In this document: positions 53,611 through 61,784 of the stretch, piece after piece
Position numbering within the stretch: position 1 is the stretch's first letter
How the letters are laid out: every line of letters begins with the position of its first letter
Assembly (NCBI RefSeq): GCF_011440305.1
Contig: NZ_JAAOIW010000004.1
Span: forward strand, 558,001-622,000
Source: Paenibacillus agricola
GTDB taxonomy: Bacteria; Bacillota; Bacilli; Paenibacillales; NBRC-103111
Direction: 5' to 3'
Length of the DNA stretch: 64,000 nt
The notes under the pieces: generated by a model
Told to the model about the DNA's origin: nothing
The model's input: only the letters and a program-made list of their open reading frames with translations
Databases searched by the model: none
Translations under genes and position numbers: made by a program

Positions 53611-53820
53611 TCAGCGATGAATGAAATGTCGGTCATAGTCTAAATCTCTATCCAAAAGCTGGTCCGAAACCTACGCCACTTTATTGCAGTACAAGTACTA
53701 CGCTAACGTGTCTTTGGCACATCCCTCCGCTTCTATCTGGAGTCTAATACTTTGTTCCTGGGATCTTTCGCTGAATAGTTCAACGGAATCACACCTCTCT
53801 TTTCATCGCTAATCCTATTA
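53611..53820 (-). other. unexplained, potentially structured segment before the RND operon
   Basis: No full gene in this gap. On the minus strand TCAGCGA (53768-53774 region) can pair with TCGCTGA (53611-53617), enclosing several small hairpins: CTCC/GGAG, ATGTG/CACGT, AGTAC/GTACT and GGT/ACC. Upstream AAAGATCC could also pair imperfectly with the 3' arm of the terminator at 53588-53609, giving a possible antiterminator. Near its 5' end AGAGAGGTG precedes a TTG that opens a 16-codon frame (MNYSAKDPRNKVLDSR). It could be a leader with attenuator, a small RNA or a decayed gene; I match no known riboswitch. Confidence 0.35.
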
Positions 53821-53848
53821 TGCTCCGAGTTGGCGATTCCTATACCTC

Positions 53849-54346
53849 CTATTTAATAATTACTTTTGTACCTAGTGGAATATGGCGGTACAGCCATTCA
53901 ATATCCTTATTGTGCATGCGAACACATCCCGAGGATGCGTGCCTGCCAATCGAGTAAGGGCGATTCGTGCCATGGATGCCGTAGCTATATCCACCCGTAC
54001 CTGGAACACTGATGCCGAGCCACCTGGTTCCCAATGGATTGTCCTTATGCCCGCCCGGGATCTGCTTGCGTACGTACCATGGCTTGACGATTTTGGTTAC
54101 AATATGAAATTCGCCTTCTGGCGTAAGTCCATTACTGCGACCCGTCGCTACTTGGAAGCGATAAGTGCTTCGACCATTGACAAAAACGGTCAGCAGATTG
54201 TTTTTCTTGTTAATTTCGACATACACACCCTCCTCTTGTAAAGCCTCTAAAGGCAAAGGGGCCTTTGCATAAACGAACGGGGAGTTAGGATTCACTAATA
54301 GGGATACACTCAGAAAAAAGAAGGCCGCTAACACAAATTTCCTCAT
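53849..54346 (-). CDS. L,D-transpeptidase (YkuD domain)
   Basis: 165 aa secreted enzyme. Signal peptide MRKFVLAAFFFLSVSLLV...FVYA, then a YkuD catalytic domain with HGTNRPYSIGRHASSGCVRM, where His and Cys are the active-site residues. It forms 3-3 peptidoglycan cross-links or, in spores, remodels cortex. No LysM or other binding domain, so shorter than Bacillus YkuD. Single gene; the RND leader region lies downstream. Confidence 0.95.
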   Translation of the reverse strand: MRKFVLAAFFFLSVSLLVNPNSPFVYAKAPLPLEALQEEGVYVEINKKNNLLTVFVNGRSTYRFQVATGRSNGLTPEGEFHIVTKIVKPWYVRKQIPGGHKDNPLGTRWLGISVPGTGGYSYGIHGTNRPYSIGRHASSGCVRMHNKDIEWLYRHIPLGTKVIIK

Positions 54347-54508
54347 AAAATCGCATCCTTTGCTGGCTCATGCAAGCCTATTGTTGCCAGCTGGGATGTT
54401 TATTATGTAAGGGAACCTTTGCATTTAGAGCGTTTAGAGCCGGTTAGACGCGAATCGTCTTCCATCTGCCTTTTTAAATCTTGCATGAATCAGCACGGAA
54501 CGGCTGAA

Positions 54509-54779
54509 TTAATCCGCCGCCGCGGCTACCCAAATGCCGGCAATCCCCCATGAAAGACATATGATACCAGCTATCACATTGCCAAACTTCCTTACCTTCC
54601 AGCCATACGTTTCTGCCAAATCAGGCTTGCCCGCACCCAACGCCTGGCCAACAAGTGTTGATGCCGCGATAAAAAACGCCATGCCTAGCATAAAGGTCAT
54701 ACCAAATACATTAAAAGCAATTTGGGTGTAGATAGCCCAATCGTCCCTAAGCAATAAGGCGGAACCTACTTTGATTACA
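54509..54779 (-). pseudogene. remnant of a MATE family efflux transporter
   Basis: About 85 residues of MATE sequence: NVIKVG (start of the second six-helix half) runs straight into IYTQIAFNVFGMTFMLGM and FFIAASTLVGQALGAGKPDLAE, then a hydrophobic helix and a stop. The whole N-terminal half, the segment between IKVG and the next helix, and the last helices are missing. The frame continues upstream only across the end of the neighbouring TPM gene in a different frame. A deletion remnant, not a functional transporter. Confidence 0.75.
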
Positions 54780-57173
54780 TTACCATTTAGATGAGCCCGA
54801 GGATCTTCCTCCGCCTGATGAGCCGCCACCCCAGCTTGAGCTCCCTGACGATCGTCCACCTCCACCCCAGCCAGAGCTGCCTGAGGAACGCCCTGATCCA
54901 CCACCCGAGCCCCCACCAGGTCCACCTCTGTTATTACGTTGGCGCTCTAATTCTTGTGCTTTCTGGTAGGCCAGATCCATCTGCGAAAGAATTTGGCGAC
55001 CGGTAGAAATTTGCTGAACCGCCTCCGCAAATAATCCCATCGCGATTAAGCGCTCACCCTCGATTTGGATTTTTGTATAATTATTGGAGAAGGGGGTTAG
55101 TCCGATAGAGCCGCCATAGCGATTTTGCCTGGTTACAAATTCATCCTGAAATTGTCTTAATTGTTGAAGCGTGTCTTTTTTCTCTTGTACGAGTTGCTCG
55201 ACACGATGTGTATACTGGTCGATAAGCGCCTCATGCTGCTGTAATTGTTGCTCTACCTCGAATACATCGAGGCCTTGCTTATTTTTAGTTGGCTGGTCGC
55301 TCATCCCAGCTTCGATATTCGCCATGAGCTTATGCAATTCCGGCATATCCATTTGTTGCTGCTCCAAGGTTGAGACTGCTTGATAGAAACGGCTTTTATT
55401 GGCATCCGCACGTTCGGCTGCGCTCTGGAGCCTATCATCTAGATGCTCCCTATATCCCAGAATTTGCTCACGTGCCTGCTTGATTTGTGAAATCGCAGCT
55501 TTGGCCTGTTCACTTCGTTCCTGGGCCAGCTTGTAGGTTTGCACTCGTGGATCAAGAGCGGAGCGAATCTCTACCAGTAAAGCCTCAAGCGTTTGCTTAT
55601 CATTTATAATAGAGCTGTATCTGGTGCTTTGCTCCTGCTGATGGACATTTGCAAATCGAGCTTGGATTTGGGCAAAAGCAGCTTGGTATTCGCGGTCGAA
55701 CTCTTGTAATTGGGAAAGAAGCTGTTCAATTTCCCGAACTGTGGCTCTTGACGTGTCCCTGTTACTGACCATTTGATCGACGGCCGCCTTGGCATGCAGC
55801 AGTGTTTCTTCTATTGTAGTAGCTGTCTGCCGCGCCTCATCCACAGCACCCGCTTCAATTAACGGATTTAATCGATTGATATCCGCCTCTGCCTGCTTGA
55901 GCATACGGAAAGGATCTGCATCCACCAGCATAAGCTGCTCTCGCCCCACCTGCTGCCGAAGCTCCTGCTCCAAGGCTTGAGTACGGGGGAGAAACTGCGG
56001 GGCAGCGGCTATTAATGGCTTCAACTGTGATATCGCTTCAGTTAAAGTATCCACTTGCCCTGTGGCGGCTTCGATCGGATGGGATGCTTTAACATAATCA
56101 AAATCATCCAATTGATCGGCCTCGGCTAATAATTGTTGGGCTTGCTGCAATTGCTGCTTCATCGCCGTAAGAGGGTATGAGGTTTCCGTTGCTAAAGCCT
56201 CAATCGTAGCAGATAGCTGCTGCGTTCTCGCTTTTTCCGCTTCAACGGATTGCCTTACACCGGAGGATTGCTGCTCGATAGCAGCCAAACGGACCTCTAT
56301 CTCCTTGACTTGCTGCGCATGAGTTTGCGCTTCCTGCTCCAGCGCTTGGAGGCTTTGCTCGGCCGCCGCTTGGGTTGTGAAGCTAACCTGTTGGGCTGCA
56401 AGCCGTTCCTGGAGCTGCTGGGATTGTTGCTGAAGCTGCATAGCGGCAGTTTCAACATCCGCCACCTGTTTGAGCGTTTCGCCTTGGAGGTAACCGCCCT
56501 CGAGCTCCTTAAATATTTCAGCGTTCACCATCTTGCTGATGGAGAGCTCAGTCTTTGACTGTATGCCTTTTAGTTGCTCCAAATGCTTCCTCGTGCTTGC
56601 CACCCGTCTTAGCTTGAATATAATGAAAATGGCAATGACCAATACTACGGCGACAGCCAGAATAACAAGAATCAGGGTAATCGATATCCCTTGTCCGCCT
56701 GTAGAAGCTCCGGCTTGAAGTGCATTCACGTAAGCACTGACGGCAATAACACCTTCCGCAATCTTGCCTTGGCTAGCTAAAGGTACAAAGCTGCGATCTA
56801 CGATACCTTTGGCATTTTGGGCGGCACTGTTAGAGACTGAATTAGCCAGTGCCGGATTTTCATAGACCAAATGCACAAAATTCGGATCAACGGTAACAAC
56901 CAGCATCAATTTGTTGGCATCCAGCTTCCAATTGGTATACACATCGTTAGCCAGCTTTTCACCAGCAGCTTCATCTAGACCACGCACTGTCAACACAACA
57001 ACCTCAAGCTCTTTTCCTTTGACCGCCTCTTCAATCTGGCTTTTTTGGCTTGTAGAGAATAAACCAATCGGATCATTCACATAATTAATCTGCCCAGGTA
57101 CTGCTGCCGCATAAAGCGGTGAACACATGAATAGCAAAAGAAGTGCAACTAACCATATCGGGATTTTTTTCAT
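54780..57173 (-). CDS. TPM-domain membrane protein with long coiled coil
   Basis: About 797 aa. Signal peptide (KKIPIWLVALLLLFMCSPLYA), an extracytoplasmic TPM (DUF477) domain at about 25-155 (INYVNDPIGLFSTSQKSQIEEA, DVYTNWKLDANKLMLVV), one membrane helix at about 160-187, then roughly 550 residues of Gln/Glu/Ala-rich predicted coiled coil, and a Gly/Ser/Trp tail (GGSGRSSGSSGWGGGG and repeats). TPM proteins have been linked to photosystem repair in plants and to membrane stress in bacteria; function here is unknown. ATG 57173 has AAGGGG upstream; a frame start at 57236 is less likely. Divergent from the 57586 gene. Confidence 0.88.
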   Translation of the reverse strand: MKKIPIWLVALLLLFMCSPLYAAAVPGQINYVNDPIGLFSTSQKSQIEEAVKGKELEVVVLTVRGLDEAAGEKLANDVYTNWKLDANKLMLVVTVDPNFVHLVYENPALANSVSNSAAQNAKGIVDRSFVPLASQGKIAEGVIAVSAYVNALQAGASTGGQGISITLILVILAVAVVLVIAIFIIFKLRRVASTRKHLEQLKGIQSKTELSISKMVNAEIFKELEGGYLQGETLKQVADVETAAMQLQQQSQQLQERLAAQQVSFTTQAAAEQSLQALEQEAQTHAQQVKEIEVRLAAIEQQSSGVRQSVEAEKARTQQLSATIEALATETSYPLTAMKQQLQQAQQLLAEADQLDDFDYVKASHPIEAATGQVDTLTEAISQLKPLIAAAPQFLPRTQALEQELRQQVGREQLMLVDADPFRMLKQAEADINRLNPLIEAGAVDEARQTATTIEETLLHAKAAVDQMVSNRDTSRATVREIEQLLSQLQEFDREYQAAFAQIQARFANVHQQEQSTRYSSIINDKQTLEALLVEIRSALDPRVQTYKLAQERSEQAKAAISQIKQAREQILGYREHLDDRLQSAAERADANKSRFYQAVSTLEQQQMDMPELHKLMANIEAGMSDQPTKNKQGLDVFEVEQQLQQHEALIDQYTHRVEQLVQEKKDTLQQLRQFQDEFVTRQNRYGGSIGLTPFSNNYTKIQIEGERLIAMGLFAEAVQQISTGRQILSQMDLAYQKAQELERQRNNRGGPGGGSGGGSGRSSGSSGWGGGGRSSGSSSWGGGSSGGGRSSGSSKW

Positions 57174-57585
57174 TCCTGTTCCCCTTTTCCTTATGTGAGT
57201 ACTATTGTATATCCATTGTATATCGAGCAAACCCATTCATTCGATAATGTTTCTTTTGAGAATAGTCCTCAAGTGTATTTTACCTCAAATTGAACGAAAG
57301 CAAACAATTATCTGCAAGCTTAAATATCTGTGCACGCGCTACATCATATTTTTATCGTTCTGATAAGGAAGACCAATGATAAATGGTCTTTGGACAGTAA
57401 ATATTGTTGAATTTCGCCAAGCTTCCCGGATGGCAGATAACGTCAAATAGGTGATTCACACAATTTCCCATAAAGTTACGTTAATCATCCCGTATTGTTT
57501 TGTTAGGATGAAGTTGTGAGAGGGACATCCCACTGACCACTGGGACGCCCGCTCCAACTAATCCGAATATAGGGAGAGAATACAC
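57174..57585. other. divergent intergenic region with inverted repeats
   Basis: Holds no gene. AAGACCA (57369-57375) and TGGTCTT (57384-57390) form a seven-base inverted repeat around TGATA, a possible operator. Near 57518-57535 TCCCA...TGGGA forms a small hairpin in the leader of the secreted-protein gene. A weak candidate promoter TTAATC, 17 bases, TAGGAT precedes that gene. I see nothing else. Confidence 0.35.
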
Positions 57586-58395
57586 ATGAAGAAAAAAACG
57601 AACAAAGCTGTCACAGGACTATTGCTGCTTTCACTAACGATGGGTTTGGCAGGTTCGGCCGCAGCGGCGGATGATCAAACGGATAGCGTTCCCAAAGCAG
57701 ATCAAACGATGACGGTACCCACAACTATGAAGGTAAGTCTAGGCACCTCAACATTGGGCGGAGTTTTTATGGCTCATCCCGCAGGCTTTGGACTGTTGGG
57801 CAATCCCGTGCACGAACGAAATTATTTGAAGATGCTGGTCAAAGCGTATGCACCGGACAGTGAGCAAGCTTGGAGCAACGCATTTACAGAACGCAAACAA
57901 GCTGCGGAACAATTCAGCAAAACGATCACCATCCGGACTTATCCAGCTTTGCCAAGCGGAGAAGCCACTTCTAGTGAAGCTACCCAGATAATAGCGGCGA
58001 AGCCAGTGGATGGTGAATTTGCAGTTAAAGAAATTCAAGCAGGTGATCAAAAGGCTCATGTAACTTTTATTAATAAAGAGCATGCCACTTTAAAAATATC
58101 CCAAAATAATCCAGTTGGTTCCCCTTTACAAGATGGTATAATAAATGAAATGTCTGCTATGGCAAAAGAAACTTCGACTTCTCCGCAAGCCAAGCTGCAA
58201 GGAGACTTCTCCAAAGCGGTTGATGCGGGTGATGCAGCTTCAATCAAGGAATTGCTGCCTGCGCTGTTAGAGGATTACAAGCAAACTACCGACAATATGA
58301 ACAAATCCATAGAACAACAAAAACAATTTCAAGCCGAGCATGGCGAAGGAGCAATCAGCACCCCAGCTACACCTGCGGTTGAACCTACTAAATAA
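57586..58395 (+). CDS. secreted protein of unknown function
   Basis: 269 aa. Clear signal peptide (MKKKTNKAVTGLLLLSLTMG... cleavage after SAAAA). The mature part is hydrophilic, with a PAGFGLLGNPVHERNYLKMLVKAYAP segment near 60-90, a beta-rich middle and a helical C-terminus (LPALLEDYKQTTDNMNKSIEQQ) before a Pro/Thr tail. I recognise no domain. GGGAG precedes the ATG. It lies 110 bases upstream of cssR on the same strand, so it may be in the CssRS regulon or sensed by it; that is inference from position only. Confidence 0.85.
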   Translation: MKKKTNKAVTGLLLLSLTMGLAGSAAAADDQTDSVPKADQTMTVPTTMKVSLGTSTLGGVFMAHPAGFGLLGNPVHERNYLKMLVKAYAPDSEQAWSNAFTERKQAAEQFSKTITIRTYPALPSGEATSSEATQIIAAKPVDGEFAVKEIQAGDQKAHVTFINKEHATLKISQNNPVGSPLQDGIINEMSAMAKETSTSPQAKLQGDFSKAVDAGDAASIKELLPALLEDYKQTTDNMNKSIEQQKQFQAEHGEGAISTPATPAVEPTK

Positions 58396-58505
58396 GCTAT
58401 AAAGATTTCGGGGATGGACGTGCATACGTTGCGTCCTTTTTCCGTTCCATCGTTTAATGGCACCATCCAACCTAGCAACGGAAGTCGATAAAGGGGAGAA
58501 AACGA

Positions 58506-59204
58506 GTGTTCCGAATTTTTTTGGTAGAGGATGAAAGTAATTTAAATCAAGTATTGGCTTCCTATTTGCGTAACGAGGGCTGGGAGGTCGAAACTTTCCT
58601 GGATGGCAACGAAGCCCGAAAGGCGCTCAAGGAACGCCCTCATCTCTGGATTCTTGATATTATGCTGCCGGGAGTTGACGGCTATCAATTGATTCGTGAA
58701 ATTAAGGCAGACCATGACAAGCTCCCTGTCATTTTTATTTCCGCACGCGACGCGGATATTGACCGAATCGTTGGCTTGGAGCTGGGCAGTGATGATTATT
58801 TGGCTAAGCCCTTCCTCCCCCGGGAGCTCGTAATCCGTACCAGAAAGCTGCTGGAACGTATTTATGGCGAAAAGCTCCAGAGCCTGGCTGCAGACCCTCC
58901 AAACAAAAATACGACTGTTTTTTTGTCAACTTACCGGATCGATATACCCGCAAGAATGGCATATGACGACGGCAACGGACAATTTTTGGATTTAACCTCC
59001 AAAGAATTTGACCTGCTGCTCTATTTGGCTTCAAATGCCGGACAACTGCTTGAGCGTGAACAGGTACTACAAGCTGTGTGGGGAAATGAATTTTTTGGCT
59101 CGGATCGGGTTGTCGACGATTTGGTCAGAAGGCTGCGCAAAAAAATGCCGGAGCTGCGGCTCGAAACCGTATACGGCTATGGCTACAGGATGGTAAAGCT
59201 ATGA
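58506..59204 (+). CDS. cssR: secretion-stress response regulator CssR
   Basis: OmpR-family response regulator, 232 aa. The receiver domain matches Bacillus CssR closely (HLWILDIMLPGVDGYQLIREIKA with the phospho-acceptor Asp, FISARDADIDRIVGLELGSDDYLAKPFLPREL), and the winged helix ends RVVDDLVRRLRKKMPELRLETVYGYGYRM. In Bacillus CssR activates htrA/htrB quality-control proteases when misfolded secreted proteins accumulate at the membrane-wall interface. Start is GTG at 58506 with AAAGGGGAG upstream. Overlaps cssS by four bases. Confidence 0.9.
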   Translation: MFRIFLVEDESNLNQVLASYLRNEGWEVETFLDGNEARKALKERPHLWILDIMLPGVDGYQLIREIKADHDKLPVIFISARDADIDRIVGLELGSDDYLAKPFLPRELVIRTRKLLERIYGEKLQSLAADPPNKNTTVFLSTYRIDIPARMAYDDGNGQFLDLTSKEFDLLLYLASNAGQLLEREQVLQAVWGNEFFGSDRVVDDLVRRLRKKMPELRLETVYGYGYRMVKL

Positions 59205-61105
59205 AAAATATACCGCTGGTGCTCAAAATTTGGCTCGTCTTTGCCTCCCTCACCTTATCCTTGTTTATGCTGCTCGCTTTTTCTCTGCCATGGACGCTCA
59301 AAGGTTTTTTTACGGAGCAAATTTATGATATTTTATTGGATTCGCAAAAGGCAGTTCCCAAAGATGTCATTCGCATTAATCTAAAGCCCAATAATGCTGC
59401 TTTTACCACTCCCTCAATGGTACCTGCACCCTTGACTGCTACTCAGGGAACGAGCTTCGGCCTGGCTACTCCTACAAGCCCAGCTCCGTTTAATGAAGTC
59501 ACTGCATCTGCTGATTCAGCTACTTTCACAGATTGGACCAAGCTAACCAGTCCAGGTTCTACTAAGGATTCGGGGACGGCAGCTAGTCCAAGCCCTGTAA
59601 ATGGCTCCGAGACGTCAGCTAATCCAAGCTCATCCGCAGTTTGGGTTATGCCAACCAGTGCGATTCCAATTTTAGAAGCCAGCTCAGCAATGAGGACTAG
59701 TCCGAATCTAAACGCGAGTCCACTTACCCCGAATAGCCAGGTTACAGCAGCTCCAGCTACGACGACACCAGCTTCGGCTCCGGCAAATGATCCAGAGCTC
59801 AATGCGACTGTCCAGGAGCCACCCATGATGCTACAAACCGGGACTATGGTAACCGAAGGCCAGGTAGCAAAAGTTTCCGCCTCAACTGTATTAAGAATTG
59901 CTCCAACCACTAATGGACCTGGCATTCAGCATGTAGTCATGGCACAAAAAAGCATTCCTGCGACAATAGCCAGCACATTGCCACAGCCATTTGTTCAGGC
60001 GATTGAACTGGATGCAGGCAATCAGCAAGCAGAAACCCAAAGCTATTCGCTCAGTATTGCGGAGCGCACGATGTTTTATGTGATAAGCAAGGAGCAGTTC
60101 GAAGGAAATACAGGGTATATGATTTCGTATGCCTGGGGTAATTACCGCAATGACTTGGTCATGACGATGTTCTGGCGGCTCATGCTGCTTATTGTCGTGT
60201 TGATTATGGCCAGCTGGCTGCCTTGCTTATGGCTCGCTCGTTATTTGTCACGCCCGCTAGTGCTGATGGAGCAGCAGGCAGCCCGGATGGCCGAGCGGGA
60301 TTGGCATGAGCCCTTTGTGCTTAACCGCAAGGATGAGATGGGTCGGCTGGCGCAGGCTTTTGAATCGATGCGCCAACGGCTTGTTCGCCAGGATAAAGCA
60401 CAGCAATTCTTTTTGCAAAATATATCGCACGAGCTTAAAACGCCCGTAATGGTTATTCATAGCTATGCCCAGTCCATTCTAGATGGGATCTATCCGAAGG
60501 GCTCGGTTACAGCAAGCGTAGAAACCATTATGAGTGAAGCGGTCCGGCTGGAAAAACGGGTTAAGGACTTATTATATTTAAATAAATTGAATTATTTGTC
60601 CACACGTGAGCGGCAGTCTGGCAAATTCGACCTGGCAGCAATTATAGGCGACTGCACCGAACGGCTCCGATATCGCAGGCAGGAATTAACCTGGCAAATA
60701 AGCTTGCCTCCGATACTGCTTGAAGGTGACTCCGAGCAATGGAGTGTCGCGATTGAAAATGTTTTGGACAATCAGATGCGTTATGCCAACAGCGAAATTA
60801 AAATCACATTCGAGCAATTGGCGCAATTGGCGACAGATGAATCTGGTGAAAATGACAGCAAGCTTGTTAGTGCCGATGGCTCTAATGCAGCTTCTCCTTC
60901 TAAATGGACCGTGCGTATATGGAATGATGGTCCACCGGTTGATGAGGAGGTATTGGCGACGATATTCGAGCAATTTCAAACTGGCGCTGATGGGCAATTT
61001 GGGCTAGGTCTCGCAATTTCCCGGCAAATTCTTGCCTATCATCATGCTTCGATCCGTGCCTGCAATGAGCATGCGGGTGTAGCCTTTTATTTGGAAGCAA
61101 ATTAA
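59201..61105 (+). CDS. cssS: secretion-stress sensor kinase CssS, with expanded ectodomain
   Basis: 634 aa membrane histidine kinase. Membrane helices near residues 8-30 and 325-350 flank the ectodomain; then HAMP (LSRPLVLMEQQAARMAERDW), H-box with phospho-His (QNISHELKTPVMVI), N-box (ENVLDNQMRYA) and G-boxes (WNDGPPVDEE, GQFGLGLAISRQIL). The cytoplasmic half and the membrane-proximal FYVISKEQ...GYMISYAWGNYRNDLV track Bacillus CssS, but residues about 65-230 are a Thr/Ser/Pro/Ala-rich stretch absent from the roughly 450-aa Bacillus protein. It phosphorylates CssR. Confidence 0.9.
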   Translation: MKNIPLVLKIWLVFASLTLSLFMLLAFSLPWTLKGFFTEQIYDILLDSQKAVPKDVIRINLKPNNAAFTTPSMVPAPLTATQGTSFGLATPTSPAPFNEVTASADSATFTDWTKLTSPGSTKDSGTAASPSPVNGSETSANPSSSAVWVMPTSAIPILEASSAMRTSPNLNASPLTPNSQVTAAPATTTPASAPANDPELNATVQEPPMMLQTGTMVTEGQVAKVSASTVLRIAPTTNGPGIQHVVMAQKSIPATIASTLPQPFVQAIELDAGNQQAETQSYSLSIAERTMFYVISKEQFEGNTGYMISYAWGNYRNDLVMTMFWRLMLLIVVLIMASWLPCLWLARYLSRPLVLMEQQAARMAERDWHEPFVLNRKDEMGRLAQAFESMRQRLVRQDKAQQFFLQNISHELKTPVMVIHSYAQSILDGIYPKGSVTASVETIMSEAVRLEKRVKDLLYLNKLNYLSTRERQSGKFDLAAIIGDCTERLRYRRQELTWQISLPPILLEGDSEQWSVAIENVLDNQMRYANSEIKITFEQLAQLATDESGENDSKLVSADGSNAASPSKWTVRIWNDGPPVDEEVLATIFEQFQTGADGQFGLGLAISRQILAYHHASIRACNEHAGVAFYLEAN

Positions 61106-61113
61106 GCTGAAAT

Positions 61114-61142
61114 TTGACGTGAATAAAACCAAGTGATAACAT
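61114..61142 (+). promoter_or_regulatory. promoter of the marR-type gene
   Basis: TTGACG, 17 bases, TAACAT, directly after cssS. Transcription would start near 61150, inside the palindrome at 61140-61155, so the translational start must be downstream of the ATGs at 61147 and 61153. Confidence 0.6.
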
Positions 61143-61155
61143 TAGGGTGCTAATG
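61140..61155 (+). promoter_or_regulatory. candidate MarR operator at its own gene
   Basis: Perfect palindrome CATTAG-GGTG-CTAATG overlapping the -10 and transcription start of the marR-type gene. The same ATTAG-N4-CTAA core recurs at the downstream monooxygenase promoter. Confidence 0.6.
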
Positions 61156-61176
61156 AATAACGAGAGGATGATCGTT

Positions 61177-61593
61177 GTGGTTGATGATGAAATTCGCATA
61201 ATCCTCGGCAAAATGTGGTCGCAAATGCGTAGGGATTGTTCGCAGTCGCTGCGCGAATTACATATCCATGTCGGTCAGGAGCATGCCTTATGCCAATTAT
61301 GGCAAGAAGAAGGCATCACTCAGATCCAATTAAGCGAGCGTTTGGGCTGTGAGCCGCCTACTACAAGCAATATGATTAAAAAGCTTGAGGAGTATGGACT
61401 TGTCCACCGCCAGCAGGACGAAGCCGATGCGCGGATTACGCGCGTTTATTTGACTGATGAAGGTCGTGCGCTCGAGCAGCCCATTAAACAAATGTGGCAA
61501 AAGCAGCAAGAGAAGCTTCTTGATGGCATCCATCTGGAGGAGCGCCTGTTGTTAAGGCGTGTACTGCAGCAGATGCTGAACAATTTGTCATAA
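61177..61593 (+). CDS. MarR family transcriptional regulator
   Basis: About 138 aa winged-helix dimer. The DNA-binding core is clear: ITQIQLSERLGCEPPTTSNMIKKLEEYGLVHRQQDEADARITRVYLTDEG, including the DxRxxRVxLT wing; flanking helices dimerise. The GTG at 61177 is chosen because GAGAGG is nine bases upstream and the promoter/operator occupies the upstream ATGs. Probably represses itself and the monooxygenase pair that follows 190 bases later, through the shared palindrome. The ligand is not predictable. Confidence 0.9.
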   Translation: MVDDEIRIILGKMWSQMRRDCSQSLRELHIHVGQEHALCQLWQEEGITQIQLSERLGCEPPTTSNMIKKLEEYGLVHRQQDEADARITRVYLTDEGRALEQPIKQMWQKQQEKLLDGIHLEERLLLRRVLQQMLNNLS

Positions 61594-61725
61594 AAAAGCG
61601 GTTAGTGAACATGTACCGATCGAAGAAGCAGATCCTGCCTGCAAAGCCATTAAGTGGCCAGCTGCCATTTATTTTTGTCAGTTATTCCCACTGGCTATTT
61701 TTGTATCAATCGCAGGCTGAACTAT

Positions 61726-61754
61726 GTTAAATTGATTAGCATACTAACTATATT
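61726..61754 (+). promoter_or_regulatory. candidate promoter of the monooxygenase operon
   Basis: GTTAAA, 17 bases, TATATT. The -10 is good, the -35 weak. The candidate operator lies between the two hexamers. Confidence 0.4.
61735..61748 (+). promoter_or_regulatory. candidate MarR operator at the monooxygenase operon
   Basis: ATTAG-CATA-CTAAC, sharing the ATTAG-N4-CTAA palindromic core with the site at the marR-type promoter, and placed between the -35 and -10 where a bound repressor would block polymerase. Confidence 0.55.
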
Positions 61755-61784
61755 ACTTTTATTGAGGTAAAGGAGGAATTACCA

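Noticed and set aside
53761-53848. Known riboswitch classes upstream of the RND operon
   Set aside because: I looked for T-box, SAM, cobalamin, lysine, M-box, c-di-GMP and ydaO signatures by eye and found none; only generic hairpins remain.
54509-54925. 138-codon frame as an intact small gene
   Set aside because: Its first 48 codons are the end of the TPM gene read in another frame; only the last 85 or so resemble a MATE protein, and these are incomplete.
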